From the NCBI GenBank assembly GCA_963575745.1, contig CAUYUJ010018060.1:491032-555031 (forward strand): a DNA stretch of 64,000 bases, given 5' to 3'. Numbering within the stretch: the first letter of the stretch is position 1; every line of letters starts with the position of its first letter. This document shows positions 42,905-51,735 of the stretch, piece by piece. The notes under the pieces were generated by a model, which was given only the letters and a program-made list of their open reading frames with translations, ran no database searches and was not told where the DNA came from. The DNA comes from Prorocentrum cordatum (lineage: Eukaryota > Sar > Dinophyceae > Prorocentrales > Prorocentraceae). Made by a program: the position numbers and the translations under genes.

Positions 42905-43295
42905 CCTCCTCCTCCCTCGTGCTCCTCCTCCTCCTCCTCCTCCTCCTCCTACTCCCTCTTTCCTCCCTCTCCTCCTCCCTCTCTCCTCCTTTTCCTCCTC
43001 CTCATCCTGCCCCGTCGGGCCGTCCTCCCCCTCAACTACTTCGTCTTCGGCCACTCGTGGGTGTTCGTTAAGTCGTTGGACTTCAGCACCTCCTTCGCGC
43101 CCGGAATCAGCCTCTGAGTGTTTCCCTGTGGGCGACCCCGCGCTCCGCGGAGTGACCTACCTACCTACCTACCTACCTACCTACCTTCCTCCTCCTCCTC
43201 CTCCTCCTCCTCCTCCTCCTCCCTCCTCCTCCTCCTCCTCCTCCTCCTCCTCCTCCTCCTCCTCCTCCTCCTCCTCCTCCTCCTCCCCCTCCCAC
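42905..43295. repeat. (CCT)n tracts and (CTAC)n
   Basis: CTCCTC runs at 42915-42950 and 43190-43290. CTACCTACCTACCTAC at 43157-43184. Confidence 0.9.
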
Positions 43296-43564
43296 TCCGC
43301 CTCCTTCACGGACTGGCCAGCCTTCGATGGCTCAATCCCGTCCTCGGGGTTGGCGGGATGGTCGGTTGTGGTGGTTGATTGGGACGGGAATGTGCTCCGT
43401 GTACTCTGGGGGATGGTGCCGCTGGACGAGGCCCCCCTCCAAGCGGGGGGGCCGGCTCCCCCCTGGGGTCCCGCCCCCCACCCCTCTTTTGGACCCTCCC
43501 CGGGACCACCCCCTTGGGCCCCCAGTCGGCGGGGGCGGCAAAGAGGGGGGTGATGACTAGGGAT

Positions 43565-43674
43565 GGGTAGGTTTCATGGCGCGGGCCATGATTTTTTCTC
43601 AGATTTCATGGCGCAGCAGCTGCGATTTCATGGCGCCATGAAATAAGAAGCTGCGCCGCAGCTTCTTATTTCAT
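43565..43674. repeat. Overlapping perfect palindromes with TTTCATGGCGC repeats
   Basis: ATTTCATGGCGCCATGAAAT (43625-43644) is a perfect 20-nt palindrome. It overlaps a second one in which ATGAAATAAGAAGCTGCG (43638-43655) pairs with its exact inverse (43657-43674) around one base. Two more TTTCATGGCGC words lie upstream (43573, 43606). Confidence 0.85.
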
Positions 43675-45580
43675 TACGTCCATGGTCCCCCCGCTGGGCC
43701 GCGTACGTGCCGCCGGTAATGATGTGCATCATGATGTGCACCCCCCCCCTCTTGGACACCCCCCTCTTGGCCGCTCCCGACACTCGGCGGGGAATGGACA
43801 AAGGGAAGGGGCTTGCTTTCGCCGTGATTGCGACACTGTTCGATCCCCTTTGTTGATCAGATCTTCCTTGCGACGGCGACGATTCAAAGGGGGCTGGAAT
43901 ACTTTCGTTTGGGAAAGGCTGGCCTCGCGTCGATGGGGACTACGGCCTCGGCGGATTTCGACTCCGTGCCGATTCGGCCTGGCCCGACGCACATTCCGGT
44001 TCCATCCGAGTTCCCGATTCGATGTTGGCCAAGATGGGGTGGGGGGCGGAGCAGGGGGGCGCGAGCTTGGACCATGGGGGGGAGAGCTGCTGCCCAACGG
44101 GGGTGCACGCCGGGGACGGTGGGCGTGGCCCCTTGGAGGGGGGAGAGGGCCACGGCGTGATGGCGTGATGGGGGGCAGGCTGGGGGCTCAAGGAGGGGAG
44201 GGGGGGGGGCGGGCGGGGGGAGCGCGGAGGGGGTGGGCGTGGCCCCGTACCAGGGGAAAGAGGGCCACGGCCTGGGGGGGAGGGGGGGGGGCAGACCAGG
44301 GGCAGGGCGGGGGAGAGGACGAGAACGCACGACCACGAGCGAAGGAACGATCGGGAACGCAGCTGTGCATATGAGAACGTGCTGGCGCGGGACTGCCCGA
44401 ACATGGCCTCGAGGGCTGAACGCTTCTGCGGCGAGGGGAGCTCCTGGCAGTGCCCCGCGCTCCCGCCCATACCCTGCCTCGCCGCTGCCCTCTGTTTCCC
44501 GTGCCCTGGCGCTTCGTGGAAGCCTTCAGAGTGAATTTGCATAGGACACCTGCTCGAAGCCCTTCAGTGCCTGACGATTATTCTGGCAACCGACCCTTCG
44601 CTGCGCGGCGTATGAGAAAGAATCGACACGACCGGGCATCCCTCTAGTAGCAGCGCGCACCAGGGGGCGGGGCGAGGGGGGCGGTCGACCGAGAAACTAT
44701 CAACCTTGCCCGAGAAGCCCTCCCGCCTCTGGAGAGGCGGCTCCGGGAGCTCCCCAGAGAAGGCAGAACCCTCAGTGGTGTCTTCCCACTGCGTGCTCAG
44801 AAGGCCGCCCCCATCCCCGCCGCCCCTTTTCGGCGCCAGCTGTCCATCAATCCCCTTCCCTCCCCTCCCATCTCCAACGGTCCCTCCCATACCCTCCCTT
44901 CCCCTCCCATCCCCTCCTATCCTCCTCCCTTCCTGTTCACCTCCCTGTCCCCCCCCCCCGCTCATGTGACCTGGCTGGGCCTGCACCCCTCTCCTGTCCT
45001 GTCACCCTCACCTCCCTCCTCCTTCGCTCTCCCCCTCACTCCAACTCCGTCCCTAGCTCCCTGGCTCCCTCCGCCCTCCCCGCCTAGATGGGGCGTCGCA
45101 CGTGTCCTTGCTCAGGAGGCTTATGCCATCCCGCTGACCCCTCACAACAGGGAACTTGTCACCAGTCGCCCGTCTTTCTGTGCGTGGTTTCGGTTCGGGT
45201 ACCTTCAGACAAAGAGAATATGCGGGTGAGTCTCGCACGCCTTTTGCCTCCGGAAGCGGGCGTTGGTTGACTTCCCTCTCCTCCCTCGTTCCCTCCTGTA
45301 CTCGCTTTCTCCCCCCTCCGCAAATTCAAGGGGCGTCGTCATTGTATCGCTTTCGTCGTCCAGGGCTGCTTGTCCATTATTCGGGCAGCTCCTGTCCCAG
45401 AGTGCCTTGAGCCTCTCGCGGTCCTTCGGTGCCTTCCGGCGGGTACTGTGTCTTGTGCAGCTGTCGTCGTCATGCAATCCAGGGGCACCGTTGGTGTGCA
45501 ATGTGTATTGCAGCTCTCTGAGTACGTACGGGAATCTGGATGCCGCACCTTGTTCAGGCCCTGGCACGTTTGGCGTAGTG
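43675..45580. other. No gene recognised; G-rich tract
   Basis: 44030-44310 is strongly G-rich with GGGGGGAGGG runs. 44880-44960 is C/T-rich. The long frame at 43682-44374 (+) runs through the G-tract and is not trusted. Confidence 0.4.
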
Positions 45581-45588
45581 TTTTTGCT

Positions 45589-45606
45589 TAGCCGTTTGGG
45601 CTCAAG
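45589..45606 (+). other. Second relic of the dinoflagellate spliced leader
   Basis: TAGCCGTTTGGGCTCAAG differs from the leader's TAGCCATTTTGGCTCAAG at two of 18 positions. The following frame (45607-45842) is open but unrecognised: GVRRAWTLRSTFDVRARIRR, then a Trp/Cys-containing end. This fits an old retroposed transcript. Confidence 0.5.
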
Positions 45607-45939
45607 CGATTCGACGGGCGTTCGAAGAGCGTGGACCCTGCGTTCCACGTTCGACGTTCGAGCCAGGATTCGCCGCTGCCGCCCTCCTATTGGGTTGCAA
45701 CTTCTGGGAGGTCGATTTAAGCATCCGCCCTGTTATTTCATGGGTGCAAATCCACCCTGGTATCTCTGCCGTGTTAATCCATCCTGGCCCGATCTCATGC
45801 AATGTAGTCTGGCTGAGTCGCCCCTTCGTTGCATGAAACATTGATTGAGAAGGCCTTACAGCCGGCCCCGCCGACCGTGAAGGGGGACGACGACGACGGC
45901 GGCGGCGGCGACAACGATGACGACACTGACGTGGGTCGG

Positions 45940-46240
45940 AGTCCTCAGGGATGCTTCTTGGGGTCTCTTCGGGGCGCTCTCGCGGGCCTCTTGGGGGCAG
46001 TTTTGGGGTTGGGGAGCCACTTGGGGGCCTTTTGGGGCCTCCTGGGAGCCTCTCGAAATTTCCGTTCGGGTCCCCCGTCTGGGCACAATCTTGGAGCCAG
46101 CTTGGGACCTTCTTGGGCCGTCTTGGATGCCTCCTGGGCAGTTTTGGGGCCCTCTTGGGTCGTTTCTGGGCCCTCTTGGAGGCATATTGGGACGTCTTGG
46201 GGCGATCTTGGGGGCCCTTTGGGTCGTCTTCGAGCGTCTG
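45940..46240. repeat. CCTCTTGGGGGC repeat block
   Basis: GCCTCTTGGGGGC, TTTTGGGG, CTTGGGCCGTCTTGG words. Ends with GTCTTCGAGCGTCTGGAAG, resembling 30105-30122. Confidence 0.7.
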
Positions 46241-46399
46241 GAAGTTGATTTTCACTAGTAACAGTCTTCATTCATATGTCAAGTGTATAGGGCAGCAATG
46301 TCCCATGTGACGTTTCCGAGTTGCTGTCGATTTGGTAGCAGAGGAGTCACATAGTTACTCCTGCGGTTGGCCCTCATATTGGGCATTCGTATTTCATTC

Positions 46400-47690
46400 A
46401 TTGACACGGTCCGCGTGACCGCCATCAACCCCGACTATGAGCCCACACTCCATCCGCGACTCGGTTGCTGTTGCTCTTATTTCTAATATGGATGATCACG
46501 GAAACGTTGTCGAAGCATGACAGCTAACACGAGAGTCTCAACGCACTTCCACTATGCTGAAGGCCTTCTAACCTATCAGTCGTGTAGTCACTCCGAAAAG
46601 GAGAAACGGTCACAATGCCCCGAGCATGGCTAAAAGGCTACGCGGAAGCGCGCTAGGCCTCCAACCACGACGTCTGACCGCACCCACTAAGGCAGGCATT
46701 GCGCGCGGAAACAGACCACGGCTGAAACGAGGGGGGGGGTGTTTATCTATGCCATCATACGGTTGTGCATCGGATCGGTTCTCGGGTGCTTGCGCCGTAA
46801 TGGAGGCAGCGGCAACGACGCACCCCGTATTGGGTCTCAGCGTGGAACGCTTCGTTTCAGGATTCTGTCTCGCGCGCAAGATCGCCATGCGCATCCCTCC
46901 AGGCATCACACACTTCCGCATGAACACCAGAGGCACTCACGCCGATCCTGTCACCAACATAATCTTCATTCTGAACATGAATTTCGAGCACCTCGAGGAT
47001 GAGTAACAACTCGCCTCATGTACTCCACCGATCGTCGTCCACGTGCCTCATAGCGAGCGCATCGATGAATCCTGGCCAGGGTCGCGATAGCGCGCCTACA
47101 GGCACAACTGGCTGGATATTCGACATTCCGAACTTTCAAGTTTTCATGGCCGTGCTGATCCGAGCCTTGGGAGTTGGCACACGGAGGTTCTTACGCAACT
47201 ACTGCAACAACTGAACCACCAGATGCCACGCGCTGAGGTGGACTACGGAGCCCTAGTCGAGCGCGCGCGGTCCGTCTGACACATCGCTGAGCGCCCAGCA
47301 GGGAATATCGGATCCGCACTCGGACAAGACCGAGGTGGCAACAGCCAAACTCACCACACATTCGCCACTGACACTTCGGAGCCTGGACAGACTGTGCCAG
47401 CGAAGGCGCCGTTCTGCTTGCCTGCCCACATGCATCCAACACCACGAAGGACTCGTGGACCTGGCGCAGTGGTCGCACTGCGACAGCTCCCCAGCATACC
47501 TCCACCCTTTGAGGCGAGGCGAAGGCTTCGGAGTCAACATATGCCGCCAACCTCAACTCTGACTCTGGCACTGACTCCGACACTGTCTCATCCAATGGTA
47601 CCGAGCCTCCAAAACATGGAAAGCAACGAACACATTGCAGAACATCGACCTTGGCCAATAGAAAAAGCTAAACGGAGATGAAGGAGATTC
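46400..47690 (+). pseudogene. Decayed gag-like stretch (tentative)
   Basis: The codon mix differs from the surroundings (AT-richer, more Ser/Asn/His). Open pieces include 46626-47006 (126 codons, MAKRLRGSALGLQ... to ...NFEHLEDE) and, farther on, a frame with LTQLLQQLNHQMPRAEVDYG, ALVERARSV and DTSEPGQTVPAKAP ending at 47681. Interior stops separate them. The style recalls gag regions of LTR elements, but there is no zinc knuckle, protease or RT, so the class is not established. Confidence 0.25.
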
Positions 47691-48513
47691 AATCGCAAAA
47701 CAGTGCGACGAGTTAAGACGGACGATTAGAAGGGGGATGGTCGGGGGGCAAAGATAACAGGCAAGGGAGGGTGGATGCGCTTACACGGACGGGGCATTGC
47801 TGGATTGATCGCTAAGTTCTCAGATCATCAATGCGACTAGCTTTTCTTTCGGGGGCACATGCAAAGGCTGAGGTCGCAGAACGTCAGAGGTAGACGGTAA
47901 ACAATGGATGACGCACACGCGAAGCAGCTTTTTGCACACGCCGACAGGGCCGGCCGAGTGTCAAAGGTCAGCGCGTTTCTTATGTTTGTTTTGCACCTCT
48001 GGCTTTTCTCTCTTCAGAGCCCCGTGATCAACGCGATGTGGAGGCGTGGCATTTGGACACCCCAAGGGACAGCAGTCTGGGAGGGCGACGCTTGTCCGTT
48101 TGCTGCCAGGTTGTGAAACCGTCTCCGGCGAGAGGGTTGTCGAGCACCGCCGACTCCTCTTCTTGTCCAGGCCCCGCAGTCACCCCCGCGGGGGGGTGTT
48201 GGATTTCCCCGTTCGTGCCCAGATTGTGGGGATGCCTCCAGCGGTTCGCTCTTTTGGCGCCTCCGACTCCTACGGTCCCGCTTATGATTACGAAACCTCC
48301 CCCCGAAAAGTTGGCCCAGCGTCTCATAACCAACTTGCCGGAAAATTGGCTCAGTTTCTTCAGGGGATTGGTTGCCTTGGACCCTGGAAATCAATAGTGC
48401 GCGTCCTTGGCTCCGAAAGCTGGCCCGGCGTTTCCTTCAGAAACTTTTTGGAAATCCTCAATCGTGTCTTTGACTGTGTCCTGTCAGAGCCCATGATCAC
48501 CTCGATATACCAT
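47691..48513. other. No gene recognised
   Basis: Open frames 48038-48397 and 48046-48516 overlap on the plus strand without motifs. Confidence 0.35.
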
Positions 48514-48672
48514 TAAGTCGGGCCTGTTCCTTTACAGGGGGAAGTGTTCAAAAATAGTAAAAATAGTATGGGGACCATTTTGTGACTATGTTTGAGCTTT
48601 TTAAAGACATATTCTTGGGGTATTTTCAATTTTTCGTCCAACATCCCCCCGTAGGAGGACAGGCCCGACCTC
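48514..48672. mobile_element. 159-bp MITE with AGGTCGGGCCTGT ends
   Basis: AAGTCGGGCCTGTTCCTTTA (48514) and ACAGGCCCGACCT (48660-48672) are inverted; the similarity extends inward over about 30 bp (CAGGGGG and its inverse). The interior is AT-rich (AAAAATAGTAAAAATAG) and non-coding, unlike its flanks. Confidence 0.75.
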
Positions 48673-48884
48673 AGGCAAGGTGGAGGCGCCCCACGTCGGG
48701 AGCCGCCAGGGAGGGGTGGCAGAGGGCCGTGCCCGTTCGCGGCTGGGCTGCGGGGAGGCCCCGCAAGAAGCGTTGTGGTCTGGGCACCCTCGGCTCGTCT
48801 CCTGGCGGCTCCCTGGGCACCCCAGGGGAGAAGATCTCCCTTGGAAGTTCGCCCTTGGTGGTTCTGATTCCCAGGGGAGGAAAA

Positions 48885-49010
48885 GCTACCCATACCTCTG
48901 CCTTTCGCCCGTTTTCCACTTTTTGGGCCTCCTGGGAGGCCCTCGTTGCCACCGCTGGATTCGCCTTGAAATTCTGGTCAGAGCGCACCCCGGGAGAGGT
49001 CCGGGGAGTA
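48885..49010 (+). repeat. Dispersed repeat 'GCCTCCTGG..GCTGGATTCGCC' (plus copy)
   Basis: Best match to the minus copy at 17690-17800. The downstream GGTAGTTCTGATTC (49035) repeats GGTGGTTCTGATTC (48858). Confidence 0.65.
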
Positions 49011-49050
49011 TTCGGTTCCTTTTGGTTTCCCCATGGTAGTTCTGATTCAT

Positions 49051-49109
49051 GGAGAAGTGTAGCACCAATTGGTAGCTCTCAGGACCACCAATCGGTGCTA
49101 CGCTTCCCC
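49051..49109. repeat. 59-nt hairpin with 25-nt arms
   Basis: GGAGAAGTGTAGCACCAATT plus GGTAG (49051-49075) pairs with 49085-49109, with only about four mismatches. It sits 324 bp upstream of the intact gene. It could be a small MITE remnant or a regulatory structure. Confidence 0.65.
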
Positions 49110-49363
49110 AGGTGCGGCCAGAGCGCGGGGGCGTCCAGTGCGAAGCGCCGGTCTGGGCACCTCCAGCCCCTTTGCCTACGAGCACCACGATGCATCGGGT
49201 AAAAGGCATCTGGTCACTCCACGGGGGATCCGCCAGGGAGCGTTCAGTCGCCACAGGCTGAGACTGAGACCTCCCCAGGCAGCCACTCACGGAGGGAAGC
49301 GGCAGGAAACGAGATGCGCATGCGGGGATCTCCGCGTCGAGTAGATCTTCTGGGTGCAGCAGG

Positions 49364-49369
49364 TTTCAG
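49364..49369 (+). promoter_or_regulatory. Candidate trans-splice acceptor (TTTCAG) for the intact gene
   Basis: TTTCAG lies 63 nt before the ATG, after a short T/C-containing stretch. Dinoflagellate mRNAs receive the leader at an AG upstream of the start. Other AGs are nearby, so this is a guess. Confidence 0.25.
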
Positions 49370-49432
49370 TCGTGCCCACGAAGACCTCCCAGGAACTGCC
49401 TCTCGACTCCACGCTCGGCGGGCGCGGATCCC

Positions 49433-50593
49433 ATGGCCTGGGCGGCGTTGGGCCTCGTGTTGTGCCTGCTGCCCTGTGCCGGCGCCCAGGAGGACGGCGA
49501 GTTGTCGAGGGCCCGCGCGCAGGTGGCGGAGCTCCGGGAGGAGCTGAGGCTCGCGCGGGAGCAGCTGGGGGAGTGCCAGGAGCACTCGGTGTCGGGCGTC
49601 GCCTACGCGTACGGCGGCATCGCACTCGACGCGGTGAACCACCTGCTCGGGCAGACCTCCCTCGACGAGCAGGCCTACGAGCACGCCACCGCGACGCGTG
49701 CCATGGTGAGCGACGCCCTGGGCGCGGTGAGCTCCGTGCAGATCGGGGAGGTGATGGAGATGGCGCGCAAGAGCGAGGTGTACACCAACAGCATCGCCCC
49801 TGTGGTCCAGAGCCTGTCGCTCCAGGCCCAGCCGTTCATAGAGCAGTACGCGGTGCCAGTGCTGGGCCACGCGGAGGAGATCAAGGCAGCGGCGAGCACG
49901 GCAGCGGCTACCGCTCAAGAGGCGTACGCGAGCATATCGGCTGGAGCCGCACAGGTAGTGAATGACTACGTGCCCACGGCCGAGAAGGTCGAGCAATCTC
50001 TGGGCAGCCTGCAGTCGACGGCCACACAGACTGTTGAGTCTGTTGTTGCCCCAGTCTTCGACATGGTGAAGAAGGTCTCGCCGAAGAGGAGGGCGATACT
50101 GCCGAAGCGGACGGTGGACCGGCTGCTCTTACTCGTTGTCAGCCTTGTTGTGTTGTTCTTCTGCCTCTATGCGTTGAAGATCTCTGTGAAGATCGCTTAC
50201 AAGACTGCTCTTTTTTCATTGAATAAGGCATTGTTGTTCGCTGTGAAATTGCCCTTGATGCTCGCCTTATCGTGTACACGCTGGGCGGTGTATGTGCTCA
50301 CCTGCTGCTGCTGTTGCGGACTCTGCGGAGGAAAGAAGAAGTCAACTTCAGGTGCTAAAACCGCCGCGCCGGTGGCAACATTAGAGGATGTCGCCGAGCT
50401 TCTGAAGAGAGCAAAGGCAAAGGATAAGCTCGAGAGTGCTGTCACAAGGCTCCGCCAAATGGCAGACAAGGGCACACTGATGGACAAGAAGGGTTTCGGG
50501 GAGATCGGAGAGGGCAAGAGGCTGGACAAGTCTGTTCTTAAGCAGGCCGCTGCCAAGTTCAAGGAGCTGGACTTGAAGAAGCTGGGCCTGTAA
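49433..50593 (+). CDS. Intact membrane protein, signal peptide, two TM segments, Cys cluster
   Basis: 386 codons, no intron, strong G/C third positions in the first two thirds. The start is chosen at CCCATGG because it is followed at once by a signal peptide (MAWAALGLVLCLLPCAGA, likely cut before Gln19). Residues 22-50 form a short coiled coil. Residues 51-215 are Ala/Ser/Val-rich amphipathic helix without Cys, like an apolipoprotein-style bundle. After a basic patch (KKVSPKRR, PKRTVDR), TM1 is about 230-249 and TM2 about 259-292. A CCCCCGLCGG-KKK cluster (291-303) is a likely palmitoylation site. The tail 311-386 is charged helix (LEDVAELLKRAKAKDKLESA) ending KKLGL. I infer that the N-terminal half is lumenal or external and the tail cytosolic. 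No family is recognised. Lack of introns fits a retroposed or highly expressed dinoflagellate gene. Confidence 0.85.
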   Translation: MAWAALGLVLCLLPCAGAQEDGELSRARAQVAELREELRLAREQLGECQEHSVSGVAYAYGGIALDAVNHLLGQTSLDEQAYEHATATRAMVSDALGAVSSVQIGEVMEMARKSEVYTNSIAPVVQSLSLQAQPFIEQYAVPVLGHAEEIKAAASTAAATAQEAYASISAGAAQVVNDYVPTAEKVEQSLGSLQSTATQTVESVVAPVFDMVKKVSPKRRAILPKRTVDRLLLLVVSLVVLFFCLYALKISVKIAYKTALFSLNKALLFAVKLPLMLALSCTRWAVYVLTCCCCCGLCGGKKKSTSGAKTAAPVATLEDVAELLKRAKAKDKLESAVTRLRQMADKGTLMDKKGFGEIGEGKRLDKSVLKQAAAKFKELDLKKLGL

Positions 50594-50870
50594 GATTTCG
50601 CGCTCCTGATGAGGAAGATAGGTGGAGAAGAGCAGGAGGATGAGGAGGACAAAGAGGACCCTAAAAAACGCATTGCGATCAGCACGTTTGGTGCCCCAGA
50701 CCCAATCTCTCTGCGGCGTTTCCCCGACCCGACTGATTCAGGAGGGTCCTTGGGGACCCGAGACTGCGCGAAACTTCCCGGTGTGACTACACTGCGGCTC
50801 CTAGTCGAGGGAAGACGCCGGGATTGAACACGCATGCCGGAGATCTGTGGACATCGTTGTCCGCTGCACG
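50594..50870. other. 3' flank of the intact gene
   Basis: Purine-rich GAGGAGGACAAAGAGGACC, then CCTAAAAAACGC (about 50662-50673), a short A-run of the kind found near dinoflagellate polyadenylation sites. No further gene. Confidence 0.3.
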
Positions 50871-51045
50871 TCAAGAGTGACCTTTCGCCGGGATGACCCT
50901 TCGTGCGCGTCTTTCAGGGGGCGCTGCGGGGCCACGCCCAAACACGCAGGCCGCCACCGTCGCACCGCACGCGCAATGGCCAGTAATAAGTCGCGCCCCA
51001 CAGGTCACGCTTTGCCCGGGGTCCATCCTTCGTGTGTCGCCGGAC
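50871..51045. mobile_element. Foldback element related to 2061-2241
   Basis: AAGAGTGACCTTTCGCCGGG at 50874 and the inverse of AGGTCACGCTTTGCCCGGGG (51001-51020) form imperfect ends; CCTTCGTG occurs next to both. Confidence 0.45.
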
Positions 51046-51614
51046 TTTTTTTGGGGGAGTCGGATCGGGGCTATTGGTTCCGTTGCAAAGGGGGTCTCGA
51101 AATGTACGCAATAGTTTGTGCAGTCGCTCGTGCGGGATACGCACGTCGTCCTATACAAAATCAGCACCTGGCTGCCACGCGCAATGCGCCACAGGATTCA
51201 ATAGCGTATTTTCCCTTGCGACCCCATTACGAAAGACCCCCTTTGCCCTGAACCAAGAGAGGGGGAGCAGGAGGAGGCGCGTCTTCTGCTTGCCGGGCGA
51301 TTTTGCGCGAGCCCGCGGTGGCTCGGGCGCCGCTCGCGTGCCCTGCACGCCCGCCGCGCGTGGGCGCCCGGCCGGGCAGGGGTCCTCGGCCGTGGCCTGC
51401 CGACGTCAGAGGCGTCGGCCCAACTGCGTGGGGGTTGGAGCTGGCTGGGGGGGGCTGATGCGGTGCCCGAGGATATACCCCACCACCGCCTCCCTCACCC
51501 CCCTCCCTCTCCCTGGGGGAGAGGTGAGAGGGAGAAGAGGCTGGAGGAGGGGAGGGGGGATGAATGCGGTGGTGGTGCATATCATTGCCGCTCGCAGCTG
51601 AAGTGGCCCAGCAT
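51046..51614. other. No gene recognised
   Basis: Open frames on both strands without motifs. A C/T-rich patch with CCCTCTCCC lies at 51495-51520. Confidence 0.35.
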
Positions 51615-51735
51615 CTCCTGAGATCCTGGCGTTGCATGTTTGCACAGTGGGCGTTTTCGCTCGGTTTCGGAGCCTGGGACCCTCACAGATCGATCTTGCT
51701 CGAAACATGGCGCAGAAACATGGTGGCTCAGCATT
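51615..51735 (+). mobile_element. CTGAGATC-ended MITE, truncated copy 5
   Basis: CTCCTGAGATCCTGGCGTTG, GGGCGTTTTCGCTCGGTTTC, CCTCACAGATCGATC and GCTCGAAACATGGCGCAGAA match the left two thirds of copy 2. The right end is missing. Confidence 0.65.

Noticed and set aside
42383-43054. Long minus-strand ORF (223 codons) of Arg and Gly
   Set aside because: Produced by the (GAC)n and (CCT)n tracts; no stop codons arise in those triplets.
43682-44374. 230-codon ORF across a G-rich tract
   Set aside because: The Gly/Arg-rich half comes from poly-G sequence; no independent support.
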